64,000 nt of DNA from Datnioides undecimradiatus (lineage: Eukaryota > Chordata > Actinopteri > Lobotiformes > Datnioididae): NCBI GenBank assembly GCA_008933995.1, contig WARS01000043.1, positions 4,539,501-4,603,500 of the forward strand, given 5' to 3'. Under the pieces are notes generated by a model. The model had not been told where the DNA came from. It saw only the letters and a list, made by a program, of their open reading frames with translations, and ran no database searches. A program made the translations under genes and the position numbers. Shown in pieces: positions 51,274 through 62,670 of the stretch (within the stretch, counting starts at the first letter, position 1; each line of letters begins with the position of its first letter).

Positions 51274-54200
51274 GTGAGTGAGGATGAGACACAAATGATC
51301 ACGTTAGTGTCAACGAATGCGTCAGTCCGTCTCCGTGGCTTAAACTGCCCGCTGGTTATCTTCTTCTCTCAGGTGCTAATGGGCATTTTCCAGGTGGGCT
51401 TCGTCTCCGTCTTTCTCTCCGACTCCCTCCTCAGTGGCTTCGCGACAGGAGCCTCTTTGACCATTCTTACCTCACAGTTCAAATACCTCCTGGGCCTTAA
51501 GATCCCCAGGCCCCAGGGCTGGTTCACTCTGTTTAAGACCTGGTACAGCCTGCTCATCAACCTGGGAAACACCAACATCTGTGACCTGCTGACCAGTTTG
51601 GTGTGTTTGCTGATACTGATACCTGCCAAGGAGATCAACAATCGCTTCAAAGCCAAACTAAAGGTATTTAAGTATATGAAAAGTTGTAAAATACATATTT
51701 AAATATCAATTTTGTGACCACGAATCAATTGCTCTCCGTTAACAAGTAAACATTATTTTAATAAATTAATAAGTAACTTTGAATCCTTGACATTTGAAAA
51801 AATGCTGTTGCACACATTATAGACATGTAGCGTGTGCTGAAATCCTTTGTGAGTGACATACCAGCAGTAAACTGAGCTTTGTCCTCACTAAACAAGATAA
51901 TAGTCAAAGGTTAGTGTCCTGTTCATCTTACAATCACAACTACATACTGTTTGTCATAATAAACATGAATAAAGGTTGTGTGAAAAAGCAACTAACCAAC
52001 CGGTCTTTGCTTTGTCCAGTGGTGAAATATTATCATTATTACTATCATCATTATCATTTTTAATTATCACCATATACAGGTGTTTAGAAAATAAAAAGGT
52101 TGTGCCAACTTTGAAAACTTGTGTAGACTGGAAACTGAAGCTAAGCCTGACAACGTTCAGTTTAGCAGGTTAAACCTAGTTTTAGCCCAGGATGTCCTAA
52201 AAGGGCCACCATACACAGGATGGACTCTTTTCACCTAAGCAACAGTCTTTCATCACCCAACGTTGTTTGCTACCTCACAGGTGGTAAAGTGTTTTACAGT
52301 GACTCTTTGTTTTCCGTACCCAGGCTCCAATTCCCTTCGAGCTCTTCGCGGTGATCATTGCGACATTGGCTTCTCACTTCGGCCACTTCAACACTGATTA
52401 TGGGTCGGGCGTGGCGGGTGAAATCCCCACAGGCTTCCTCCCTCCCCAGCTGCCCATGTGGACACTGATCCCCAACGTGGCCATCGACGCCTTCTCCATA
52501 GCCATCGTGGGATTCGCCATCACTGTGTCCCTCTCAGAGATGTTTGCCAAGAAGCACAGCTACACGGTGGATGCCAACCAGGAGCTGTACGCCATTGGCT
52601 TCTGCAACATCCTGCCATCGTTCTTCCACTGCTTCACCACCAGCGCTGCGCTGACTAAGACCCTCGTCAAGGAGTCGACAGGGTGCCAGACTCAGGTATC
52701 TGGGCTGGTCAGCGCTCTGGTCCTGCTGCTGGTCCTGCTGGTCATCGCACCGCTCTTCTATTCCCTGCAAAAGTAAGCAGACACAAATCCTAATTAATAA
52801 CCGACTATTTTCAATTAAATTAAGTTCTTCCTCATTTGATCTTGGTAGGTAATCAGTTCACTCTGATTGCTAGAATGACCGTTTCGGTGATGGAAGGATG
52901 AGCCAAAATCAGCTTCACTCTCACAGGATGTAAATGTTGTGGTTGGCACAGTCTTAACAAGACATAAACATAAAATCACAGGATGGCAGTGGAGGAATAA
53001 GAGAAAGCAACTGTGCACAACAGATAAGCCATAGTGGAAAACCATGCAGGGGATTTACATGAGGTAAGAAACAGTAACTGACAGAAAGGAGACCTGAATG
53101 TTTTAGGACTCTGAGCTGCAGCCCTTTCCTAAAAATAGTTTGTACATCTGCAGAAGCTGGTCAGGGCAGTCCTGCCTGCTTCACTCACCCTACTAATTTC
53201 ACCCTTAAACAGAGTAAGATAGTCACAGCGGATGTTTTTGTCTCTAATCTGTGAAATGCATGCTGAGGAAAAACATTATTGTGGAGGAAACATCAGCAGC
53301 GGCATGCAAAAAGAGAGATCAAAGAGCCGCGCACTTGTTCTGCTGAAAATGTCTTTTTGAATAGTACTTGAAACACTCTAGATCACCATTTACAAACAAA
53401 AGTTATTCAATTTAACTTATGGCATGTAGTATTTATTGCAACATTCAAGCTGACTCACTTGCCTGCAGTTTCGATGAGTCAGCATGACAATCACTTTCCA
53501 TATCAGGTAAAGCCTGATCTACTTCAGACTTGAAATTAGACACATTCCAATGTTTCTGTTGTCTGTTGTTTTATGATTCAGCGGCGTCTCTTTGTCCCGC
53601 ACGGTAGTGTTTAAAAATTGGCTTGCAGTTCTTATCTTGTTTACCGTGAAAAGTGGTTTCAAGGGTAGCTGTAGACAAATACAGATAACCTGTTGTTACA
53701 GTTCAGGGTTAATGCTGATGCGGCCGCTTATCGTGCTGCAGAGGCTGTGCACGTTTAAATCCCTTCACGCAGCGTTTTAGTGAAGACTCAGGTGTTAAAA
53801 GGTCTTTATTCTAATGATGCAAGACACGAGTGTAGAAAACGATGCAGAAAAGCACAAAAAGATGAATAAAAAAGTTAATTGGTAACTAAAAAAAAGTCAA
53901 ACTACACTTTTGATCTGTTGGTTGATGCTTTGAAGCTTGTGTGAGCCCTGATCACGCTGTACTGATTGTGATAGCAGCTGATGATGGGTATTGATTTGAC
54001 TCTTTGTACACGGCCATGGATAAACACATACTCTCGCTGCTTCACTGATCACAGTGAATGTCTTCATCACTGATGTCCCAAATCTGCACAGGCCAGACTC
54101 TGTTTTGTCTTTGTTCACTATCTTACTGTCTCCCTCTCTCTCTCCTCTCTTTTTATCGTCTCTTGGGCTGATTTGTATCTGTTGCTCTCGCAGCCTGGGG

Positions 54201-55170
54201 CAGAAAACTGTTTGCACAGCTGAAGATTAAAAAACCTGAAGGCTCTGCAAAGTCCATACTGCAAACAGGAAGTGAGGACTCATGCCTCTTTAAACCCTTG
54301 AAACGGTACCCACTCATAACCGTTGCCTGTTCTTGGTTCCCTCTCTTGCTCAGATGTGTATTAGCCGTCATCATCGTGGTCAACCTCCGCGGTGCTTTGC
54401 AGAAGTTCACAGACGTTCCCCGCATGTGGCGTGTCAACCGTGTAGATACCTCAATCTGGGTGATCACCATGGCTACCTCAGCGCTGGTCAACACTGAGCT
54501 GGGTCTCCTTGTGGGTGTTTTGGTGTCGGCCCTCTGCGTCCTGGGCCGGACCCAACAGGCCCAGGTCGTGGAGCTTGGCCGAGCTACATCCAGGGAGCAC
54601 TATGAGGACCTGTCGTCATACTGTGGCCTTCAAACACATCCCAGAGTGGCTGTGTTTAGATACGGGGCGCCGATTTATTACGCCAACCAGAGCTTGTTCA
54701 AGAAGTCTCTGTACAGGTCTGTGGGACTCGATCCTGTGAAGGAGCAAACCCGGCGAATAAAGTTCAAAAAGAAGAACAAGCAGCAGGCAGAGGTCACGGG
54801 AGTCTCAAATATGAAGGAGGCTGCAGGTAAAAAGGAAGACGTTGAAGCTGGTGCGACTGTTACCTTGACGAAAACCTCTTGTAGCTTACGCAGCTTGGTG
54901 ATCGACTGCAGCGCCGTCTTGTTCCTAGACACAGCTGGAGTGAACGCTCTGAAAGAGGTCCGCAAAGATTACGGAGAACTGGGGATCAGGGTCGTCCTGG
55001 CCCAGTGTAACGCTTCAGTACTGGACGACCTGGAACGAGGGGGATACTACCCCGAGAAGAAAGGATCTGACGCAGGAGAAAACAAAATCATCTTCTTCAC
55101 AATCGCAGACGCCGTCCGCTACGTCCAGAGTCTCTCAGCTCCAAATGGAGATTGCGACAACAAATGCTAA
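50662..55170 (+). CDS. slc26a2: Sulfate/anion transporter SLC26A2 (DTDST), four coding exons
   Basis: SLC26A2 is a plasma-membrane sulfate/chloride(oxalate) exchanger that supplies sulfate for proteoglycan sulfation, notably in cartilage. Exons 50662-51273, 51373-51663, 52324-52772 and 54354-55170 join in frame to about 722 codons (730 if the upstream ATG 50638 is used); human has 739. Seen in order: the cysteine-rich N-terminal [16 protein letters not shown], the SLC26 signature [20 protein letters not shown], repeated hydrophobic segments through exon 3, and a C-terminal STAS domain with [20 protein letters not shown]. The ATG at 50662 is preferred because a CT tract and AG at 50646-50647 look like an acceptor that would exclude 50638. 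The order next to pde6a matches human. Mammalian SLC26A2 splits its coding region over only two exons. Confidence 0.95.
51274..51372 (+). other. slc26a2 intron 1, 99 bp, in frame and stop-free
   Basis: It begins GTGAGTGAGG and ends TTCTTCTCTCAG, a complete short intron. Its length is 33 codons and it has no stop, so a transcript retaining it would read straight through. Removing it restores [15 protein letters not shown], matching the mammalian AGVYQVAMGFFQVG, so splicing is the normal state. Confidence 0.9.
51373..51663 (+). CDS. slc26a2: slc26a2 coding exon 2
   Basis: Ninety-seven codons: [40 protein letters not shown] and on to [12 protein letters not shown]. The donor is AAG/GTATTT. The order matches SLC26A2 through NEHFKSKLKAPIPIEL. 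Confidence 0.95.
52324..52772 (+). CDS. slc26a2: slc26a2 coding exon 3
   Basis: Reads [20 protein letters not shown], later [40 protein letters not shown] and [15 protein letters not shown]. Highly conserved in SLC26 transporters. The acceptor is GTACCCAG and the donor AA/GTAAGC, splitting a Lys codon. Confidence 0.96.
52773..54353 (+). other. slc26a2 intron 3
   Basis: A 1.58-kb intron; nothing further is recognised inside it. The end reads CTCTTGCTCAG. Confidence 0.85.
54354..55170 (+). CDS. slc26a2: slc26a2 last coding exon with STAS domain
   Basis: Completes Lys and reads [20 protein letters not shown], the last membrane segments, then the cytosolic STAS domain: [20 protein letters not shown], a Lys-rich insertion (KFKKKNKQQ), and [20 protein letters not shown]. 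The stop is TAA at 55168-55170 after NGDCDNKC. Confidence 0.95.
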
Positions 55171-56714
55171 AAAGATTATTTATCTATATCAGTGTGTCCA
55201 AAGATCTGTGTTTACATGAAAGCAGTTTACATCTCAAACAGTTCAAAGCAAAGGTCAGGTTGTTACAGCTGTGCCTTGTAATGCTACAGTGACAGCTGGA
55301 GGCCCCCTGCGGAGCAATAGTCCTGCATCTGCTGGACTCAGGTTGAACATTTACATCTAATGTAGACGTACAACCGCATCTAAAACCACCAAGTGCAATT
55401 TTAATCTGGTTTTGCTATTAATCTCTCTACAGTTGAGTCACGTGCAGGTCCCAAAATATAATATAGTTCTGTCATACAACCCTTGTCCACAAACTGCAGT
55501 CCTGGAGATTTATGTGAAATGTAGGGTTAACCGTGTCAGATGATGGAGTAGGTGCAAAAGAGCGGAAAGGTTTGTTGATGAGAACTCATTTATATTTTAG
55601 TTTAGTTTGTAGGTTTACAGGCAGTCAACTGAAAGATCGCAGGCTCACATGCTGAATGTCCTGAACATGAGACATTGCCAGACTGTGCCTGACCACTGGC
55701 TAACAGCTGCAACTAATGGCCGCTGTTAGCCAGTAATGTGTCATGATAATCAAATGACTGTTGAATGAATGTTGTTTTTCCTGTTGGAGAGACTTGGCCA
55801 AGTTTAAAAAGCCATAAAGCAGGAAACAAACATGGATTGTTAAGTAATGGGTTGGATACTCGACTCAAACAGACGATTACAAGTAGAAGTTGTACCTGCA
55901 GTGCCTTTAGCAGTGCCTATACTGTAACAATGAACATGTTTACTGTGAATGTTTTCATATTGGGTCTCTTGACATATGAATGCAAGTCACCTTTTAATGT
56001 TACAACTGGAAAACTCATGCATTTCTGGTTCTTATAGAGAAAGCCATTAGGTCAGTGATCTGTTTCTTTGTCGGTTAATTCACAAGAGTAAGAGGTTTTA
56101 AACTGTTCTCCTCAGCTCTGGTTCTGAGGCTGCAGTGTTTTTACAGCCTGGCGGGTCTGAACTGGCTGTGTCACTGTGATGAAGCGCTGTATAAAGTTTG
56201 CCCTCGATCCACGTTTGCTGAGGGCGACAACATTACTGACGTAGCTTCAGCCTCTGATGCTATAGCGTGGTAAATACACCAGCTGCGTGATGGACGGGGG
56301 CAAAGTTTGAGTTAAGGCAACACTGTTCTCTGCAGTAGATGCCATGTGAGAGTTACAGCAAAACAGCCTGCAGGAGATTATTGAAATGAATGTTGAACTC
56401 AGTCAAACCTTCAAACCAGCTCCTTTCTTTGTGTGTCAGACAGCGGTTCATCACACTGCAAGCTGCTTAATTTAAATTACTGAGGTTCAGTCATTTATTT
56501 TTGTTTAATGTTGACTTTCCCAGTGTTCCCTGAAGATGTCATGGTGTTCCTAAAGGTTCCCTGTGGAGTTCTGGACTCTTAGCGGCACCACCAGTGTTTT
56601 TTGACTGGGGCTGAAATCATCTGATGCCTTTTTCCTAAAATCTTTTTCTTGACCTGGATGGAAAACATGAGGTTCGAGTTCATCAGCTTCATAAGGAAAA
56701 GACAACTGCACTTA
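55171..56714. other. slc26a2 3' UTR and downstream DNA
   Basis: No conserved frame is seen after the stop. No convincing polyadenylation signal close to the stop was found; the AATAAA at 57537-57542 lies beyond the mobile-element insertion. The transcript end is undetermined. Confidence 0.45.
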
Positions 56715-57463
56715 GACTTGGCTGCATATGTCTGTGGAGATTCTCATTCATCCAGGTCATGTTGATTAAAGTGCTAAGTTGTAGGCAACTGGACTTCTTT
56801 TTGGTAGCTTGAAGACGTTTCACTTTTCATCCGAAAGGCTTCTTCAGTTCTGGCAGGATGGTAGGGAACCAGGAGTTAAATCTCTGGATCACTGGGGGTG
56901 GTGCTGTGAGCCACACCCATCGTCACACAAGTCTCCCCTCAAGGTGTGAATTGGAGTGAGAGTCGTGGTCATATGCTGTGAGCCACACCCGTCGTCACAT
57001 GACAAAGGGTCACACGAGTCTCCCCTCAAGGTGTGAATTGGAGTGAGAGTCGTTGTGGTCACATGATCCCGAGGCTGAAACTGCTCTGATGGTGGAGAGC
57101 AGTTGAACTTCCTGGGATGAGATCTCAAGGCAGAATGGTATGTAGCAGATAGATGATGACGCAGGCCCCCTCCTCTGTTCAGAGTTGGTTTTTCCAAATA
57201 GACATAGATGGCCTCCTTCACTCCTCCTAATATGTGTACGTCCGTGTCTTTAAAGGAGTGTCCCTTCTCCTTTAGGTGCAGATGTACTGCTGAATCCTGT
57301 CCTGATGTAGTCGCCCTCCTGTGTTGCGTCATGCGTCTGTGAAGTGGTTGCTTAGTTTCCCCAATGTAGAGATCTGGGCACTCTTTGCTACATTGTACCG
57401 CGTAAACCACGTTGTTGAGGTTGTGACTAGGAGTTTTGTCCTTGGGGTGGACTTGGCTGCATA
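56715..57463 (-). mobile_element. 5'-truncated Penelope-like element with GIY-YIG domain and 14-bp TSD
   Basis: The element (56729-57449, minus strand) encodes a fragment starting HPKDKTPSHNLNNVVYAVQC, then the GIY-YIG-type core DLYIGETKQPLHRRMTQHRR, HLHLKEKGHSF, GVKEAIYVYLEKPTLNRGGG and a stop. A short in-frame gap precedes GVKEAIY compared with the consensus I recall. The 3' part holds the typical gaagacgtttcacttttcat / ccgaaaggcttcttcagtt segment. Identical 14-base copies, GACTTGGCTGCATA, flank it at 56715-56728 and 57450-57463. Reverse transcriptase sequence is missing, as expected for 5' truncation. The GIY-YIG nuclease nicks target DNA in this retroelement class. Confidence 0.9.
56914..57060. 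repeat. Tandem duplication inside the Penelope-like element
   Basis: The segment containing gtctcccctcaaggtgtgaa then ttggagtgagagtcgt occurs twice, near 56930 and 57018, with a small insertion in the second copy. It lies in the 3' non-catalytic part of the element, and the reading frame continues through it. Confidence 0.8.
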
Positions 57464-60400
57464 GTTATGCAACAGTGGATGTTACTGACTTGGGGCAACA
57501 GCGAATGCTTTGCATGGTATCATCCCCTTTCCTTACAATAAATGATGGCCCAGTGTATCCTATACTTCAGGAGATATGAAAGGAAGCATTGCAGCTCCCT
57601 ATTCTGAGTAGATGCAGATTTAAACTAGGAAGACAAAAATAGTATATGGTGTATTGAACAGCAGCCTTTTTGTCTGATCTGTTTGCAGTGTGCCCAAGGA
57701 CACACATGCATGTGCACTGAGATGAAGCAATACATATTCCATATATAGACGTTTCAAACTACTGCACTGGGCTATAATAGTTTGTGGAAATGCAGCAATG
57801 CACCCAAAAAGGTGGAAAGAACAGTTGGAAGGACATTATGCCAAGACCTTGAGGATACGGACAGGTAACGCTGAATGTAAACATGAAATAACTCCACAGG
57901 ACACCTTTTTAAAAATCATCAACAGCACAAAGACAGGATGTTCTGATCTTAAAGCACGTTTGAAGTTTGGGAGGAGCTGTGTTCAGAGTCAGGCAGTGGA
58001 GGTCTAAATGACGTCGCAGCCTTTTGGAGGTGGAGGTTTTGTTTGACGGGACCAGATCAGGTCATCTTGGTCAAAAACAGTCCAGATGTTAATGAGTCTG
58101 AACTTGAGTTTTCTCTTTCTCACAAACGCACACAGGCAGAATGATACCTGCTCACTGGACACCCCCATGTTGCCTTCATTTCAGATTGTAGTTCCTAGTT
58201 TCTGAGATCTTTCTGTTACCAAATATGTTGCATTGAACTACCTAAATCCATTAATAGAGCTTTAATAGAGCACTTGTTGAATTGTTACAAAGATCACTTT
58301 CATAAATCAGTGAAATGTGACACAGCAACATTAAAACTCATATAGTCTTTTACATTAAACACAGAACTATGAGATTTTTACTTTACAGTAGCTTGTCATT
58401 GATTTTAATCTGGATGCACGCGTTTCTGACACTGTGACTGTGCAGTTCATCCTCCCAGCGAGCTCACAGCATCACAGTGTCGAGTTAAACCAGTACAGCA
58501 CCCCTCACTGGTCGAAGCATTCCAAGGTTCAGTTAGACCATAATCAAAAATATTTTAATATATTAATACATGTCAAATATACTCAAACTATCTCAGTAGT
58601 GTTTTGTGTATTACTTTCCAAATATATTCTTTAATTTTTAGAATATGCTGAACATTTATTTTTAATAAGTAGTATTTTGAGTAGGTAATATATAAGGTAC
58701 CTCAACGACACTGTAAAATGATTTTTTTATGGTATGCTGCGTCTTCATTTTTGGGGAACAGTTATTTATTCAGTGGTGTGAGGAAATCCAGCAGATGTCT
58801 GTTTTTATGTCAAGAATTCATTTTAAGCAAATCTATGTAACGAATTATTCAAACATTGGCGCCCAAAGCACCAGGTCTATGCACAGACATGACGTATGCA
58901 GCCGAACACGCATGAAATAACTATAAAATAATAAATAAATAATGTACAGCTCTGTGTTTACACCGCAGACTGTTCAGGAATGTTGTTCTGTGTTACACAA
59001 ATGTTAGGACTTGCACTTTCTACACAACCGTTAAACTCCACCCTCTAAAACAGCCGCCTTTGCAAACAGGCTGAAAGACTTTTTGAGCCGGAGCTCAGGG
59101 AAGCTGCCACAGCCCATCCCACTGCAGGTTGTTGCTGCAAAGTCCTACTTCATGTTTTGTACGAGATACACTTGAAATGTGAAGTGGACTCTCAAACAAC
59201 AGTCTTGTTTATTGTAGTAATCTGAAATTGTTTTGTGTCCTGTTGCTCAGTCGTAGCGAATCTGTCTAACTTCAACTCTTTGATTTGGTTTAATTGGTCC
59301 ATAATACATGTCTGAAGTGAGTGCTGTTGTGCTATTACCATCAATTCGAACTATTTAAGCTATAATGCTCTTGTTTTGTCCTGTATTTACAATCTGAAAT
59401 ACAAGACAACGTTTTTTTCTTAAATGTCACACATTTCTATTCAAACGTTGACATGTTGAGCAGGAGTTTGTACAAAGGTCGTCCGCCTTTAGACAAAACA
59501 GCTTGTTTTTGATTTGCACTGTATAAGTATGTACATGTATTCCTGCAGATATAAAACTGTAGTGATGTATATTTATATCTGCTTTTATAGAGATCCATAA
59601 TATGGGGAGCATATAAAACAGAATTATGGCTTTGTATCGCTGCAGGACAAACCTTATAAAAGTGCATTGTATAACCAATTCATTCCTGATGTTCCTCATA
59701 AAGTTCTTCTAAAATATAAAAGATCCTTGTGATGTGATGTGAACGATTGAAAGTGTTCCTCAGTGCCTCTGTCCAACTTACTGAAAAATGCTATATATCA
59801 TATATAATATATTGCTTTAAAGGAGGAAAGGCTTTGTCATGCTGATCAAGGGAAAACGTATTGTTTCACAGTTTATGTGCCCGTTGTTTCTGACTTAGTG
59901 AAATGCTTCAGAACAGACTGTGTCAGTGTCTGTTCCCTCAAGGAGCTCATTATTAAACAGTTCTCATTAAACACTGTACTGAGCAAACAGAACTGCTGGC
60001 TTCAGTATTCATTTACTCTGGATTCTGTCGTGTTACAGCTGCTTATCTCTCTGACGAGCTCAGTCCCTTATCTTAATGCTGAGAACATGTCCAACAAACT
60101 GGACCTTCGTGTTTACCCAGAACCACAAATGGAGCGTTCTGCATCACACGTGTTATTATTACCCCACTGAACCTACAACACAGCCTGCACCGTGATCAGT
60201 TCCTCACTAAGGTTTACTGGAAATCTGCCATTCACTTCCAGGTTTGGAGGAGGTTTAATGAATGTTTTTATATCACAGATGCATTTAAAGTTGATTGCGA
60301 GCATTGCAACAACACATCATAAGCTGTGCTCATGTATTGGCACATTTGGCGTGCGGTCAGCGTTGCTATATTTACGTTTTAAAATAAAAAACTACAAATA

Positions 60401-60747
60401 ACACGGCCGTGTACGTGTGATAAACATGACAGGTCATCTTCCCCGCCTCTAAAACACAGTGACACGACTAATCTTCCCCCACATGACATGACAACATACT
60501 CAAGGACTTAATGCAAACCACAGTGTACACTCGTTCTTTGCCTTTTCCACTGATGACAAATTACACAGGACACCAGAAACAGACTCCAGATAAAAGTCAA
60601 TGCAACTTGCAAGGTGAATGAGAAACCTTGAGGGTTGAGTCAACAGCTGAGTCTGGATCTCATCAAAATAAAAACTTTATGAAGACAAAATAACCAAGAC
60701 TTCATCAAGGCCACATAAACAATATCAACTATCCGTCTTCCGCAATT
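57464..60747. other. Intergenic DNA, no gene recognised
   Basis: AT-rich DNA with short open frames lacking recognisable domains. No tRNA or other structural RNA was identified. Confidence 0.5.
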
Positions 60748-60972
60748 TAGTGCTGTAACAAACAATTATTTTCATTGATTAATCAGCAGATTGCTTTAAT
60801 GATCAATCGTTTAGTCTATAAATTTCTCCAAACCCAAATTCACATTTTCAAATCTGCTATTTTTGTCCAAAAACCCAAAGACTCCTCCTGAGCGACCAGA
60901 AGCAGAAGCATTATCAAAACTGTTGGCCATTCATCAACTTATTGATTGATCGACCAATCGCTGCAGCTCTGC
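60748..60972. mobile_element. hAT-like MITE of the common percomorph type
   Basis: The left end is TAGTGCTGTAACAAACAATT and the right end (reverse complement) CAGAGCTGCAGCGATTGGTC; these are imperfect inverted repeats. The interior has cattgattaatcagcagatt and tttagtctataaatttctcc, as in the short non-autonomous repeats widespread in percomorph fish. No coding capacity. hAT affinity is from memory. Confidence 0.6.
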
Positions 60973-62340
60973 AGCCAATATAACGTCACAAGCTAAGTCA
61001 TGAGAGCAGACACCAATTATCCATGTTGATTTATCAAAGTAGTTTCAATACCTTTCTTCTTCTTCTCTCCTTAATGCTCCTTTTCACAGATTTTATTTAA
61101 TACTAATGTGAAAGTGTAGCTGGGTTTTCAGAGTGAAATTGACTCTGGCAGCTAGATTTCAACACATAAAACTAAGCCTAGTGACAAAACAGTCACTACG
61201 CCTGCGCTGTGGGAACCTGTGCTCTGATTACTGGAGTGCTGCTGAGAACAGACCTCACAGGACCAGTTCTCATCCCCACTTGAGATTCAAGGTGAGCTGC
61301 ATTCATGAAAATCCAAAGCGGTCTCCTAAGGTAAAGAGACAGGAGTCTAAACCCTAAATGAGATCACAGTAAGTCCACGGTAAGTCAGCATGAAGTCACA
61401 CACCTTTGTTTGAGCTGAGCAGGTCTGGACTCCTGTCAAAGCAACTTCGCACCAGAACAAGTCAAACAAGTTCAGACCTTCTTCACATTGATGACAGTAA
61501 TGAAGGTTTGTGGTAGAGTTTAAACTGAATTCAAGAGTTTTTAAAGTCACTTGCAGACACCCTGATCCAGACAAAGCTCCATCACGACACTAAAACAAAG
61601 CTTTGAACTGACTGATGTTGCCTTTCAGGAGGCAACAGACAGAACAAGCGGCCAATATCCGATATGTCATGAAACATGAGGTGATATTCAGCCTTTAACT
61701 GCAATGATTGTACGTCTGCCTCCACAGGAAAAGCTACAACATCGGATCTCATTGTAAAGTTTTATCCTGGTATTCTTTCAGCAGACGGTTGGTGGACCCT
61801 GCCTGGCTAAAAGAAAATATAAAATACTGAACATTGATCATCTCAAGGTGAACGAGCATCCTTAGACGCCACACTTGGACTTGATGCTTTAGTCAATAAC
61901 CAATCTGGCTCTCTGTAAACTCTGAGGAGATAAAAGTTTATCTATTGTAAGTTTTAGGTCTTTATCTCCAGCTCTCGTCTCCCTCCTCCTTCCATTCTCA
62001 TCCTAATCAAGCGCTCTCACTGAAGCAGCACAAAGGAAGAGCTGTGTTATATTTGACCTTTTCTCAACTGTGTTTGCATTGTGTGAGCATTTCAGCCTGA
62101 CTCTCCCCCTCCACACACAAATATGTGCAGAAGAGATGAATCACTGAGTTGCAGGAATGATACAATCTCAAATTACTTTTCTGTTGTATCATCAGGAGCG
62201 AGTGCTGAAGTGAGATTTCCATTTCCAAGAAGGAAAGTTTGAAATATTTCGCTGAAAACAAGATGAGTAAACGTAACCTATGAGCTTTTCAGAACTTTTG
62301 TAATAGTATAATCACAAAGATCTCACTGGTCTAGGTGGGC
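60973..62340. other. Intergenic DNA, no gene recognised
   Basis: No conserved open frame, repeat family or RNA gene was identified in this stretch. Confidence 0.5.
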
Positions 62341-62389
62341 GTTTGCATAGTCTGCACCGTGCATCACTAAATGTAGTGGATTTACTCCA

Positions 62390-62404
62390 CCACCAGGGGG
62401 CAGC
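62390..62404 (+). promoter_or_regulatory. CTCF-like motif (plus orientation)
   Basis: CCACCAGGGGGCAGC matches the vertebrate CTCF core consensus at essentially every informative position. It lies about 7.2 kb downstream of slc26a2 and could mark a domain boundary. It is close to repeat-derived DNA at 62555-62670. Confidence 0.6.
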
Positions 62405-62554
62405 ATTGACCAGAAAACTGGGCAGAATCCGTTGCAGGATGATCTGCTTCTGTGCAGCTTTACAGCTTTAAACTGTTCATCTCTCTTGACCTGCTCCAAT
62501 CTTGCGATTATGATTTTGTTACCCTGATTCTCCGCATATATTTGAACCTTGCCA

Positions 62555-62670
62555 AGTGACACACTGGCGACCTGTCCTGGGTGTACCCTGCATCCCAATG
62601 CTGGGATATGCTCCAGCATCCCTGTGACCCCGAAAGGGTTAAAGCGGTTACAGAAAATAGATGTATGGAG
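62555..62670 (+). mobile_element. RTE/Rex3-type retroelement 3' tail
   Basis: The string acacactggcgacctgtcct, then gggtgtaccctgc, gctccagcatccctgtgacc and ccgaaagggttaaagcggtt with a degenerate gatgtatgga tail, is the familiar 3' end of teleost RTE-clade LINEs and the SINEs that borrow it. Only the tail remains. Confidence 0.7.

Noticed and set aside
56800..56870. Hammerhead-ribozyme-like pieces (GGATGA ... GTGAAAC, GTC) in the Penelope-like element, on the minus strand
   Set aside because: Penelope-like elements can carry hammerheads, but here CTGATGA is not intact and GAAAC runs straight into GTC with no room for stem III. A covariance-model search would be needed to revive it.
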